Shown here in pieces: positions 32,169 to 40,579 of a DNA stretch of 64,000 nt. The notes below the pieces were generated by a model. It saw only the letters and a program-made list of their open reading frames with translations, searched no databases and was not told the DNA's origin. Each line of letters opens with the position of its first letter. Positions within the stretch are counted from its first letter, which is position 1. This stretch comes from Tessaracoccus massiliensis. GTDB taxonomy: Bacteria > Actinomycetota > Actinomycetes > Propionibacteriales > Propionibacteriaceae. The translations under genes and the position numbers were made by a program. The DNA lies in assembly GCF_000826065.2 (NCBI RefSeq), contig NZ_LN623542.1, forward strand, positions 404,715 to 468,714. Reading direction: 5' to 3'.

Positions 32169-32825
32169 CTAGCGGTGTGCCCCGCATTCAGGCCTCAATC
32201 TCCCACCCAGAACCCGCACGCCAGCGCCGTCGATCTGTTGGAGCAGCGCGCGCCTGAGGGAGGAATCGGCCGGCAGCGCGCTGAGGTCGACGGGTTGCAG
32301 CGCGGGCTCGTGGCGGAAGCCGTAGAACAGCGCGTCGCGCCACCCATCCTCACTGTCTCCCGTCAGTTCGAAGCGCTCCGCGAAGCGCACGAAGTTCGAC
32401 TCAGGGTTCAGCAACCCCGCGACCCCGGGATCCAGCAGCCAGGATTGGATCATGAAGCGGTCGACGGCGTACTCGGGGAACACGCGTGGGGCCAGTTCGC
32501 GGGCCCAGGCGAGCGACTCGTCGACGGCCTCGGGCGTGAGCGGCCCGCTTTCGGGGATGTGCACACCCAGGAACGTTCCTTCGTCGTCGCGCTCGAGCGT
32601 GTACTGCAGCCGCCCCAGCCAGAGGAGCCTGCCGGTGTAGTTGCTGGCGCACCACCCCCGTGCGAGAAGCCCGAAGCAGCCGAACACCTGCCGGAAGATG
32701 TGGGCCTGCTGGCCGAGATCTGCCAGCGAAGCCCAGGCCACGTCGTCGGGCACGCCGCGCCGCACCATCTCGGCGTGCACGTCCTCGGCCACGGCCACGA
32801 GGGCCAGCACGGTAATGAGGCCTGG
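32169..32825 (-). pseudogene. Acyltransferase-domain protein, C-terminal remnant
   Basis: The frame DLGQQAHIFRQVFGCFGLLARGWCA ... GRLLWLGRLQYTLERDDEG ... LGVHIPESGPLTPEAV resembles the C-terminal domain of actinobacterial acyltransferase-domain proteins with a GNAT-like fold. Upstream, at about 32825, the sequence switches to a cytochrome P450 start in another frame. The N-terminal half is missing. Confidence 0.65.
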
Positions 32826-33095
32826 CCGAGCGAAACGTTTCATAGGCATCGAACGGCTGGCCCAACGAGATGCCCTCCAGCGCCTCGTCAGCCGTGCGTG
32901 CCATCGTCGCGATGTAGCCCTCCACCTGCCGACGGTACAGCCCCAGCCGCACCAAGTTCCGGCGCCGGGCGTGATCCGGTGGGTCCGAGACAACAACAGA
33001 GGTAGGCCCGTCGACGGGGATGAGCACCTTCATGGCCTCGTAGGCGCTGAAATGCTCGTCGTGGGCGAAGACGAACTCGTTGGCCTCAGGGCCCA
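32826..33095 (-). pseudogene. Cytochrome P450, N-terminal remnant
   Basis: The stretch GPEANEFVFAHDEHFSAYEAM, then GPTSVVVSDPPDHARRRNLVRLGL, matches the B-C helix region of P450s (SDxPxHxRRRxLV, heme-propionate contacts). Neither the first 50 residues nor the heme-binding Cys half is present. It is sandwiched between the acyltransferase remnant and an opposing VOC remnant. Confidence 0.75.
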
Positions 33096-33350
33096 CGGAG
33101 ACATCACCCACATCGACATCCCCGTCAGCAACCTCAACTCAGCCAAGGAGTTCTACGGAACCCTCTTCGGCTGGCAGATCAACGAACTTCCCGGCTTCGA
33201 GGGCTACCCCATATGGCAGGCCCCGAACAAGACCAGCGGCGGCGGCCTAGCCCCACGCGAGGAGGGGTTCACCCCGCCCCGCTCCTACGTCGAGGTGGAT
33301 TCCATCGACGACACACTCGCCCAGGTGGAAGCCTCCGGCGGCACGGTCGT
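33095..33350 (+). pseudogene. VOC (glyoxalase-like) protein, truncated
   Basis: HITHIDIPVSNLNSAKEFYGTLFGW and SYVEVDSIDDTLAQVEASGGTVVM match glyoxalase/VOC-fold proteins, which take metal-bound small molecules. The end of the domain is lost at about 33350, where the sequence becomes the tail of an arfB-like gene on the other strand. The start codon region also abuts the P450 remnant. Confidence 0.78.
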
Positions 33351-33676
33351 GATGGGCGGGTGGCGCGACGCTTCGGCGGCGGTGGGGCCAACGCCTCGCG
33401 CAGCAGAGCCGCCATGCGCCCGCGCGCAGCCGCCCGGTTCTGGAACTGCGAGCGCTTCTCCGCCGCATCAATCGTGAGCACCGTGCCCACCAACCGGTGC
33501 CGCAAACGATGCAAGACCCGACGGCGCTGCGCCTCGGTGAGCACCGTCGAGGCCGCCACATCGAAGGACAACTGCACCCGGCTGTCCGTCGTGTTGACGC
33601 CCTGACCTCCCGGCCCAGAGGCTCGGACGAAGCGCTCCGCCAACTCGCCCGCGGGGATGACCACACCGTCGGGCAC
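33350..33676 (-). pseudogene. arfB: Peptidyl-tRNA hydrolase ArfB-like, C-terminally truncated
   Basis: From ATG 33676, the frame contains RASGPGGQGVNTTDSRVQL with the GGQ motif of class-I release factors and the ArfB/YaeJ rescue factor, followed by RSQFQNRAAARGRMAALL. The basic tail that enters the ribosomal mRNA channel breaks off after KRRATRPSR at the VOC junction. The remaining frame (135 codons) may be translated but should be defective in rescue. Confidence 0.85.
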
Positions 33677-33742
33677 TCCAGGCCCGGGTTAGATGGTCAG
33701 TTCACTCACGCGCCGGAGTCTACGGGCCCGTAGACTCGGCGA

Positions 33743-34081
33743 ATGCTGCCGCTGAAGTCCATCGCCTTGTTCGTGCTCGCCGCGCTCGCCGAGATCGGCG
33801 GGGCGTGGCTGGTCTGGCAAGGCGTGCGCGAGGGCAAGGGCGCCTGGTGGATCGGCGCCGGCGTGATCGCGCTGGGCCTCTACGGATTCGTCGCGACTCT
33901 CCAGCCTGACGCCAACTTCGGCCGCATCCTCGCCGCGTACGGCGGGGTATTCGTCGCGGGGTCTCTCGCCTGGGGCATGGTGGTCGACGGCTTCCGCCCA
34001 GACAGGTGGGACGTGATTGGCGCCGCCATCTGCCTCGTGGGGGTCGCTGTCATCATGTACGCCCCACGCGCCGCAGCCTGA
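33743..34081 (+). CDS. YnfA/UPF0060-family membrane protein
   Basis: This 112-residue protein has four predicted helices with family blocks [46 protein letters not shown] and [20 protein letters not shown]. It is related to small multidrug-resistance transporters; function of the family is unsettled. Normal length and intact. Confidence 0.93.
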   Translation: MLPLKSIALFVLAALAEIGGAWLVWQGVREGKGAWWIGAGVIALGLYGFVATLQPDANFGRILAAYGGVFVAGSLAWGMVVDGFRPDRWDVIGAAICLVGVAVIMYAPRAAA

Positions 34082-34082
34082 G

Positions 34083-34185
34083 CTACTCCCCCGTGCGCCC
34101 GTCGATAGCCTGCGCCAAGAGGTCCGCGTGGCCTGCGTGCCGGCCGTATTCCTCCACCAGGTGCACCAGGATGTAGCGCTGGGCT
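34083..34185 (-). pseudogene. DinB/DUF664-family C-terminal remnant
   Basis: The last 33 codons [21 protein letters not shown] ... IDGRTGE match the end of DinB-like metal-binding hydrolases (ILxHxVEEYxRHxGHADLLRE). The upstream part is replaced by an IS3-family remnant starting at 34186. Confidence 0.8.
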
Positions 34186-34627
34186 TATCCGCAAATTGTG
34201 GACACGTCCCGCTTACGCGGCTTGTTCCATGGTTGAGGTTTCAACCAGGTGGTGTTCGTAGTTGACCGGGGACAGGTACCCCAGTGCCGAGTGACGGCGG
34301 CGACGGTTGTAGACGACCTCGATCCATCGCGCGACCGCGGTACGCGCTTCGGCCCGGGTGGGCCAGGCCGAGCGGTGGTAGAACTAACTCGGTCTTCAAG
34401 GTGGCGAAGAACGACTCGGCCATCGCGTTGTCGAAACACACCCCGACCTGTCCCATCGACTGATCGATCTTGAGCTCTCGCAGGCCAGATGTAGCTGGGA
34501 CGAGGTGTACTGGGTGCCGCGATCGGCGTGGAACACGACATGAATCGGGCACGTCACCGCGCAGGGTCTTGGCAGTGCGCAGGGCTCGTTCGACCAGGTC
34601 GGCATCTTGCCCTGCTCCTGGACGCGT
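34186..34627 (-). pseudogene. IS3-family OrfB remnant with frameshifts
   Basis: Pieces of an IS3-type transposase follow each other in shifting frames: VVFHADRGTQYTSSQL, then SMGQVGVCFDNAMAESFFATLK, then ARWIEVVYNRRRRHSALGYL and a stop at 34213. The right inverted repeat (TGTCCACAATTTGCGG on the minus strand) is present near 34186. The 5' half and left end are missing. It is unrelated in detail to the two IS3 types in the island. Confidence 0.88.
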
Positions 34628-34700
34628 AACTACGCTTCAAACATGCCCGGCGCATCCCTCACCTGACTCTCTGGCCGAAGGCGTTGTTACCCTGACGTCG

Positions 34701-35351
34701 ATGAACGTTCCGGAGAAGCGACGAGGTCGGGGCAAGATCCGTGCCGGCGACGACAGCGCACTCGCCCCCTTCACACCGTGGCACGCCCTCTGGCGGTCAA
34801 CGTTCCACACCCGCCTGGCGGACGACGCCACCAGCGCCGAGCGCCTGTACACCGTCGACATCGACTACTTCGACTGGGACGCTCACCTCTACGTCGACGG
34901 CAAGCAGGCGGCGGTCGCCACGCTGCCGGCGAAGTTCCCCGTCCCGGGCGGCGCGATCGACGTCGAATTGACCACCTTCGGAGTGAAACGGATGCACTTC
35001 GTGCCCGACGACGGGTCGGCCGAGTCGCAGCTTCACCCCGACCCCCGCAGCGCGGAGGCGATGCGCGCCCGGTTCAGCCGTCGTCATCCTGTGGCCAGCC
35101 GGGTCATCGCGTGGACTGCCGTCGCTACCCTTCTGGCCTCGCTGGCGCTGTTGGCACCGCAGTTGATCGAACAGATCAGCCAGATGGGCTGGATCGCCGA
35201 GCGCTTCGGTACGTTCACCTCACCGATCGCTCTGTCTGCCGAGATCAATACGGCATTGACCGTCGCTGGTGTGGCGGCCTCCATCGAACGTGCTCTCACG
35301 CTGCGCTACCACTGGCTGATCGATGCCGACCCGTGGTGGCTCGAGGACTGA
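34701..35351 (+). CDS. Membrane-anchored hypothetical protein (216 aa)
   Basis: The N-terminal 125 residues are soluble, with LYTVDIDYFDWDAHLYVDGKQ and VPGGAIDVELTTFGVKRMHFV. Two hydrophobic helices follow (VIAWTAVATLLASLALLAP and NTALTVAGVAASIERAL). ATG 34701 is chosen; the frame is open further upstream into the IS remnant. Related proteins exist in actinobacteria, but I cannot name the family or function. Confidence 0.75.
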   Translation: MNVPEKRRGRGKIRAGDDSALAPFTPWHALWRSTFHTRLADDATSAERLYTVDIDYFDWDAHLYVDGKQAAVATLPAKFPVPGGAIDVELTTFGVKRMHFVPDDGSAESQLHPDPRSAEAMRARFSRRHPVASRVIAWTAVATLLASLALLAPQLIEQISQMGWIAERFGTFTSPIALSAEINTALTVAGVAASIERALTLRYHWLIDADPWWLED

Positions 35352-35501
35352 GCGCCCGATGCCCGGGCCCGCGTGAACAATCCCGCATCCGGCCGCGTGG
35401 TAACGGCTGCGGGCTTCGTCCTGAAGGGTTGCGGGCCAGGCGAGTTCTTCGGCGACTTGGCGTCTCGGCACGGTCGTGAGCCGGGCGTCTAGCCTTGGGG
35501 C

Positions 35502-36011
35502 ATGACTATCCACAGCGGACATCCGTTTGCCGAGGCCTTTAGCGAACCCGAGCGTCGCTTCCGGGGACGACTGGCCGCGCGGGTGTCGCTCTGGACGTCG
35601 GGCGAAGGACGCGACCGCGCGGGGCTGACCGTCAGCTCGCAGCTCGTCGCGATGGGCGACCCGTGGCGCGTCGTCGCGGTCCTCAACCCTGATTCCGACC
35701 TCGCGGCATCCCTTCAGAGCACACGCCGCGCGGCGATCAGCCTGCTCCAGCCAGACCAGCGTGCCCTCTCGGATGCCTTCGCCGGCGGCCCCGCACCGGG
35801 CGGACCCTTCCGTCTCGCCGAGTGGGAGCAGACCGAATGGGGACCGGTCCCCGCGGAGCAGCCCGCGTGGGCGGGCGTAGCTCTGGAGAGCACCGTCGAG
35901 TTGGGCTGGCAGCTGCTGGTCACCTGCACGCTGGATCATCTCGTGATCAACGATGAGGACGACCCGCTCGTCAACCACCGCGGCCGGCTGAGGAGCCTCG
36001 GGAACGGCTGA
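35502..36011 (+). CDS. Flavin-reductase-like FMN-binding protein
   Basis: This 169-residue protein has the split beta-barrel pattern of flavin-reductase-like proteins: SEPERRFRGRLAARVSLWT, then RAGLTVSSQLVAMGDPWRVVAVLNPDSDL, and an end LDHLVINDEDDPLVNHRGRLRSL. It likely binds FMN. The reductant and substrate are unknown. Intact and of normal length. Confidence 0.82.
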   Translation: MTIHSGHPFAEAFSEPERRFRGRLAARVSLWTSGEGRDRAGLTVSSQLVAMGDPWRVVAVLNPDSDLAASLQSTRRAAISLLQPDQRALSDAFAGGPAPGGPFRLAEWEQTEWGPVPAEQPAWAGVALESTVELGWQLLVTCTLDHLVINDEDDPLVNHRGRLRSLGNG

Positions 36012-36303
36012 CGCTCAACCGCGTGGCCGCTGTGAGACCATCCTGCATAGCAAGCACTGAGCCCTCAGTGCCTTGGTAGCGTGGCCCCATGCCCGCAGCT
36101 CAGCCAGAGACCCTGCCCATCCGCCTGATGGGCACCTTCGGCGCGTTCAGACTGTCGACCCTGGCAGAGGTTCGTGGTTTCGGCCATGCCCCTGACATGG
36201 TATGAGAGTCAAGGGGTCAGACATTCCAAGGATTCAGCACAGCAACACCAGCGTGTTCGAAGTTTTTGACGTTGCGCGTGGCGCAGGTGGCGTCCGTGGA
36301 ACT

Positions 36304-36630
36304 ATGAGCCGCTCGGATCAGGACCGCTTCGCTGACATCAAGGCCACCATCGCACGATGCCGGGCCTACGCAAAGCACCTCAGGGACGACGATGCTCTCG
36401 TTGGCATGGCGTACGACGCCATACTCCGAAATCTCGCAGTCATCTCAGAGGCGGCACGCGCGCTCTCCACTGAGACCCGGGATTCTCTCTTGGACATCCC
36501 CTTGGCGTCAATCACCGGGCTCCGGAACGTCGTCATTCACGAATATTTCCGGGTGGACAAGACACTGATACTCGACATCGTCGACCAGGAGCTTGCCAGT
36601 GATTCAGTCCAACTGGATGCTCAGCGTTAG
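36304..36630 (+). CDS. hepT: HepT-like HEPN ribonuclease toxin, partner not seen
   Basis: This 108-residue helical protein carries the HEPN motif R-x4-H-x-Y in GLRNVVIHEYFRVD near residue 77, plus AILRNLAVISEAARAL, as in HepT toxins. HepT is normally encoded next to an MntA nucleotidyltransferase antitoxin that AMPylates its Tyr. Only short open stretches lie upstream (36090-36303) and none shows the GSRxRG/DxD motif, so the antitoxin seems lost. ATG 36304 fits homologues; the frame is open 102 bases further upstream. Confidence 0.85.
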   Translation: MSRSDQDRFADIKATIARCRAYAKHLRDDDALVGMAYDAILRNLAVISEAARALSTETRDSLLDIPLASITGLRNVVIHEYFRVDKTLILDIVDQELASDSVQLDAQR

Positions 36631-36641
36631 GTAGGTTCACC

Positions 36642-37064
36642 ATGCGCCTGTGGAGTCTGCACCCCCGGCTGCTGGACCGCGCCGCGCTGGTCGCGGGCTG
36701 GAGGGAGGGGCTGCTCGCCCAAGCCGTGCTGGCCGGGCGAACCCGCGGTTACCGCTCACACCCGCAGCTTGAGCGCTTCAAGGCCACCGACGATCCGGTT
36801 CGCGCCGTCGTGACCTACCTGGCCGGCCTCTACGAGGAGGCGAGCCACCGCGGCTACAGCTTCGACCTCACCCGGCTCGACGGCGAACCTGACCCCACTG
36901 TTCGCCTCAGCGTGACATCGGGACAGCTCGGCTTCGAACTCGCCCATCTCCGGGCGAAGGTCCTGAACCGGTCTCCCGAGTGGGAGCCGCAGCTCACCGG
37001 CCCGCTCCCCCACCCGATGTTCGACGTTGTCGACGGGCCCATCGAGCCGTGGGAACGTCCGTGA
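36642..37064 (+). CDS. Pyrimidine-dimer DNA glycosylase/endonuclease V-like protein, paralogue 2
   Basis: This 140-residue protein is identical to the paralogue at 27630 over the first 49 residues and diverges later (ATDDPVRAVVTYLAGLYEEA here). Both keep RLDGEP, SGQL-FELAHLRAKV and HPMFDV. It starts 11 bases after the hepT stop. The two were probably duplicated locally, with the N-terminal half kept uniform by selection or gene conversion. Confidence 0.82.
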   Translation: MRLWSLHPRLLDRAALVAGWREGLLAQAVLAGRTRGYRSHPQLERFKATDDPVRAVVTYLAGLYEEASHRGYSFDLTRLDGEPDPTVRLSVTSGQLGFELAHLRAKVLNRSPEWEPQLTGPLPHPMFDVVDGPIEPWERP

Positions 37065-37072
37065 CACCATAA

Positions 37073-37131
37073 CGCTACCGATTCGGCCCTCAGGTGTGGA
37101 TAATCGACACCTGACCCTCTCTCCGGTAGCG
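37073..37131. repeat. Compound hairpin after the glycosylase gene
   Basis: Outer arms CGCTACCG/CGGTAGCG (37073-37080, 37124-37131) enclose an inner hairpin TCAGGTGT-ggataatcg-ACACCTGA (37090-37114). It starts eight bases after a stop codon. No U-tract. Confidence 0.8.
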
Positions 37132-37204
37132 ATAATTCCGCGATCGGCCCTGCAGATGAACCCTTGACGACTTAGCGTGGGACCAGCGAACGAAGGGAAG
37201 CCCC

Positions 37205-37498
37205 ATGAGCGACAACACCCACTTCGAGAACCTCCGCCGTGACGAGGAGCAGAGCCAGCACGAGCGGGCCGTAAACGACGCCTTCGCTGAGCGGGCAGGC
37301 GCACACGACGCTCCCCAGTTCGAAGAGGGCAAGGAACCCGGCCACCTGGGCAACGACACCAGCGGCATGACCCTCCTGGAAACAGACCTCGCCAACCTCA
37401 CCCGCCAGGAGAGTGAGCCCAACGACGATGTCCGTCAGGCGCTGAAGCACCTGAAGAAGTTCGACATCCGCGAGGCCATCGAGGACGCCGACAACTGA
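37205..37498 (+). CDS. Acidic hypothetical protein (97 aa)
   Basis: This hydrophilic, acidic protein (MSDNTHFENLRRDEEQSQHE; LETDLANLTRQESEPND; LKKFDIREAIEDADN) has no membrane segment or known motif. A ribosome-binding site GAAGGGAAG stands before ATG 37205. It looks intrinsically disordered at the start and helical at the end. Family not recognised. Confidence 0.72.
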   Translation: MSDNTHFENLRRDEEQSQHERAVNDAFAERAGAHDAPQFEEGKEPGHLGNDTSGMTLLETDLANLTRQESEPNDDVRQALKHLKKFDIREAIEDADN

Positions 37499-37528
37499 GC
37501 CCTCCCGGGGTCTCCGACGCCCGCCCAG

Positions 37529-38191
37529 TCAGGCTAACGGCCCGGGTCCGCTGGTAGGAAGCGCTGAGCGGATGAGGGCAGCGAGCCAGGCAGCCTCACT
37601 TGCCGGCACCTCCTGGGCCTCGTTGGCGCTGCGCTGGGGCACCCGCTCGGTGACCCAGTACACCCCGTCCTCTCGGGCCAGATATCGGTAGTCAACAAGC
37701 TCCCGGCGCAGGAAGGCCACATCGTCATGGGCCTCACGCAACACTGCGTTGACCTCGGCCTCCGAGTATCGGCGACCGGGCTCGAACCACCGCAGCAGCT
37801 CCAACAACACCGACGCCCGCGCACGACGCTTGGCGGGGATCTGCTTGAGGCGCCTGCCGTCGAAGAAGTTGCGCACCACCTTCGCGTGCTGCTCATCCGC
37901 CACCGGTTCGACGGCGGGCGCCTCGCCGCGCACATCGTCGAGCAGCCCGAGAGCCAGGGAGTACCGCCGCCTGGTGCCGTCCACCTGCGCGGACACGATG
38001 CCCACCTCGGTGAGCTTGCCCATGTGGTGGCTGACGGTGGCAGCGCTCAGCCCGAGCGCATCGGCCAGCTCGCGCCCCGTACGCGGAGCCTCGGCCAGAA
38101 GACCCAGGATCCGCAGCCGGGTCACGTCCGCAATCGTCTTCAGCAGCTGGACCTGCGCGTCAATATCCTTCGAGCCAACATCCTTTGACAT
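37529..38191 (-). CDS. ArsR-type regulator with DUF2087 domain
   Basis: Residues 10-90 form an ArsR winged helix (TRLRILGLLAEAPRTGRELAD; SAATVSHHMGKLTEVGIV). Residues 105-185 are a DUF2087 domain (IPAKRRARASVLLELL; FEPGRRYSEAEVNAVLREAHDDVAFLRRELVDY). This pair is common in actinobacteria. No metal-binding Cys motif is seen. A short palindrome-like ATCTAACGTTAGA just upstream (around 38193-38205) could be its operator. Confidence 0.92.
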   Translation of the reverse strand: MSKDVGSKDIDAQVQLLKTIADVTRLRILGLLAEAPRTGRELADALGLSAATVSHHMGKLTEVGIVSAQVDGTRRRYSLALGLLDDVRGEAPAVEPVADEQHAKVVRNFFDGRRLKQIPAKRRARASVLLELLRWFEPGRRYSEAEVNAVLREAHDDVAFLRRELVDYRYLAREDGVYWVTERVPQRSANEAQEVPASEAAWLAALIRSALPTSGPGPLA

Positions 38192-38223
38192 GTATCTAAC
38201 GTTAGACGGACGTCAAAGCATGA

Positions 38224-38874
38224 TCAAGCGGTGATGAGCCGGACGAGGCGTTCGTGATACATCGGCGGCAGGCACCCCGCGTCGACCACCCTCCGTGCCG
38301 CCACCTTGTCGCCCTGAGCAGCGCGGAAGGCGGTGAGCATGTCGATGCTGTGCCCGGGCCGGCCCACCAGCTCCACGGCGTCGCCGGCAGCGATGCAGCC
38401 AGGCTCGATCACGCGCAGGTAGGCGCCGCAGTGCCCCCGCTCCGAGAACCGCTTGACCCAGCCGCGCTCGCCCAACCACCCGGCGAACGTGCGGCACGGC
38501 TGGCGCACGACCGAGACTTCAAGCACCGCAGAGCCGATGTGGAGCCGCTGGTTGATGAGGATGCCCGCCAGATCGAGGCCCTCGGTGGTGAGGTTCTCTC
38601 CGAAGCTCCCATTCGGCAACTCGCGCCCCAGTTCGCACTGCCAGAAGTCCAGCTCCTCCCGGGCGAACGCGTAAACGGCCTTCTGCGCACCGCCGTGATG
38701 GGCGGAATCACCGACGGTGTCCCCGGCGACTCCGGAGCCGTCACCGTAGGACGGGCCGGGAATGTCCACGTCAATGGAGGGCTGAGGCCGCTTGTCGATG
38801 CCGCTCACGCGCTGGGCGCCGCCGGGATCAGGCTGGGCGACGGCGACGTTGGTGGAGAGGATCCGCGGATGCAT
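38224..38874 (-). CDS. MOSC-domain protein
   Basis: This 216-residue protein has the MOSC (molybdenum cofactor sulfurase C-terminal-like) pattern, as in YiiM: GGAQKAVYAFAREELDFW, then GSFGENLTTEG, and the metal-ligand-type Cys in VVRQPCRTFAGWL. It probably handles molybdenum-cofactor-dependent reduction of hydroxylated compounds. Intact and of normal length. Confidence 0.9.
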   Translation of the reverse strand: MHPRILSTNVAVAQPDPGGAQRVSGIDKRPQPSIDVDIPGPSYGDGSGVAGDTVGDSAHHGGAQKAVYAFAREELDFWQCELGRELPNGSFGENLTTEGLDLAGILINQRLHIGSAVLEVSVVRQPCRTFAGWLGERGWVKRFSERGHCGAYLRVIEPGCIAAGDAVELVGRPGHSIDMLTAFRAAQGDKVAARRVVDAGCLPPMYHERLVRLITA

Positions 38875-38908
38875 GACCTGAGCCTAACCACCCGGCGGGG
38901 CCTTGGCG

Positions 38909-39319
38909 TCATGTCTCCGTGCGGCGCGCCATGCGGTAGCGGGCGCAGACGAAGTCTCGGTTGCGGGCCGTGTCGACCAGTTCCAACTGCAGGCTGCGCG
39001 GCAGGAGCGGCCGCCCCTCCTCCTTGAACACCTCAGCGACGTCACCGCTGACGATGCGCCCATCCGCCCCTGCGGGCACCGGGGGCTCGCGGTGGGTGAA
39101 GACGAACGTCGGCTGGGCGTACTCCCAATTCTCCTGATGCGCGAGCAGCCACTCGTAGGTGGAGCCGCCCATCACGAGCGCGCCGATCTGTTCGATGAAC
39201 GCGGGATAGGCCATCGGCCCGTCCGTGTCGAAGTCCTGCATGAAGAGCCACTCGAGCGAGTGCTCCGGCGTCGCGATGAAGCCGCCCAAGCTGGAGGCGG
39301 TGTAGAAGTGGGTGACCAT
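38909..39319 (-). pseudogene. RibD-C/DHFR-like protein with in-frame internal deletion
   Basis: From ATG 39319, VTHFYTASSLGGFIATPEHSL and GALVMGGSTYEWLLAH are the first half of a DHFR-like RibD C-terminal domain. After DGRIVSGDVAEVF the frame jumps to KEEGRPLLPRSLQLELV, skipping the usual GGGDLVGQF-type nucleotide-binding block of about 45 residues. The frame stays open for 136 codons, so a defective protein may be made. Confidence 0.75.
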
Positions 39320-39353
39320 GATCAACCCTACGCCGCGGAATAGTGTGGGCTCC

Positions 39354-40136
39354 ATGGCGAACTCCCCCACGAAGACGATCGGCACGTTCCACGAGAAGGA
39401 ACTGGCGAACCTCCTTCTGCGCCTCGTCCGATACTTCGACGCCTACCGGGCAGGCGACATGGCCCCCTGGGAGCTGGACCACGTCCTGTTCCACTACTCG
39501 CTCGCGGCGAAGGAGCTGTGGACGTTCTGCAACACCGGATCCCGAGCCGTGACGGCAGACCTCATCAGCCAGGGCGTGCACAGTGACTGGTGGGAGCGCA
39601 GCACGCCTCGCAACTGCAAGCGGGACGGCTGCATCATGCCGCCACTCATCCAGCTCCGGCCGATGGAACCGGCCGACGCGGAGGTGATCGCGGCCTGGGG
39701 CGACGACCTGCTCTTCTGCGACGAGGCCGGCTGGTCCAGAGAGCTGGATCCCCTGGAGCGGCGCCGACGGTGGGCCGAGCTGGTGGCCGACCTGCCGTCG
39801 GACCTCATCCGGCTGACCGCGGTCAGCGACGGCGAGGTGGTGGGTTTCGTCGACCTCCGTGGCGACGAGCCCGAGCGGCGGGAACTCGGCTACGTCGTTG
39901 GCGGCCGGGAGCGCTGGGGCAAGGGCCTCGGGACAGCACTGGCCCGCGCGGGGCTGCTCCACGGATTCGACGAGCTGGGGCTGAACGAGATCTGGGCGGA
40001 GGCGGCCGACGCCAACCCGGCCTCGGTGCGGATCCTGCAGCGGATCGGAATGACCGAGACGGGCCGCGGCGACGACACCACCTACCTCGACCGCCCCACG
40101 TTCTACCGACAGTTCAGGATCACCCGGCTCACCTGA
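39354..40136 (+). CDS. Unknown N-terminal domain fused to GNAT acetyltransferase
   Basis: Residues 1-95 (FHEKELANLLLRLVRYFDAYRAG; LDHVLFHYSLAAKELWTFC) form an unrecognised helical domain with several His and Cys residues. Residues 97-260 are a GNAT domain (IQLRPMEPADAEVIAAWGD; GKGLGTALARAG; MTETGRGDD), the close relative of the GNAT half at 29469-30425. ATG 39354 is chosen over an in-frame one 42 bases earlier. The same GNAT domain is thus attached to two different N-terminal partners. Confidence 0.85.
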   Translation: MANSPTKTIGTFHEKELANLLLRLVRYFDAYRAGDMAPWELDHVLFHYSLAAKELWTFCNTGSRAVTADLISQGVHSDWWERSTPRNCKRDGCIMPPLIQLRPMEPADAEVIAAWGDDLLFCDEAGWSRELDPLERRRRWAELVADLPSDLIRLTAVSDGEVVGFVDLRGDEPERRELGYVVGGRERWGKGLGTALARAGLLHGFDELGLNEIWAEAADANPASVRILQRIGMTETGRGDDTTYLDRPTFYRQFRITRLT

Positions 40137-40180
40137 CCGCGCGGTCGAGCCGCCCCTGTACCCGCTCGGCATCGATGGCC

Positions 40181-40579
40181 TTACAGCTCATGCACCTCCA
40201 GGCCATCGATGCCGCGGAAGTCATCGGCGTTCAGGGTGTAAACAGGCAGGCCTCGAGATAGCGCTACCGCTGCGATCAAGGCGTCGTAGGCGCGGGCCTT
40301 GTGTTTGCGGCCCGCCTCTCGCAGGGATGATGAAACCCGCCCGAAGGCGCGGGCAGCAGCCGAGTCGAACGGCAACGCCTCGAAATCAGACTCAGCCTGC
40401 TGCAGAACGACCTGGCGCGCGGCACGAACTGATTCATCTGGAGCAACGAGCGGGCCCACGGACAGTTCCGCGAGGGTGATGGCGGTGATCACCGGCTCGG
40501 CTGGGAGCTTCTCGGGCCTGAGCGTGGGCAATGCGATCACCGCCGAGGTATCCAGCACGCCTTCCTGCGGGCGGCTCAT
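40181..40579 (-). CDS. vapC: PIN-domain toxin VapC
   Basis: This 132-residue PIN ribonuclease has the acidic residues in the expected places: Asp in GVLDTSAVIAL, Glu in ITLAELSVG, Asp in RAYDALIAAVA and the last in LNADDFRGI. It overlaps its antitoxin gene by four bases. VapC toxins cleave tRNA or rRNA when freed from VapB. Confidence 0.93.
   Translation of the reverse strand: MSRPQEGVLDTSAVIALPTLRPEKLPAEPVITAITLAELSVGPLVAPDESVRAARQVVLQQAESDFEALPFDSAAARAFGRVSSSLREAGRKHKARAYDALIAAVALSRGLPVYTLNADDFRGIDGLEVHEL

Noticed and set aside
36090-36205. A 38-codon frame before hepT as possible antitoxin
   Set aside because: It has no nucleotidyltransferase motif, and the sequence shows no sign of selection that I can see, so I do not call it MntA.
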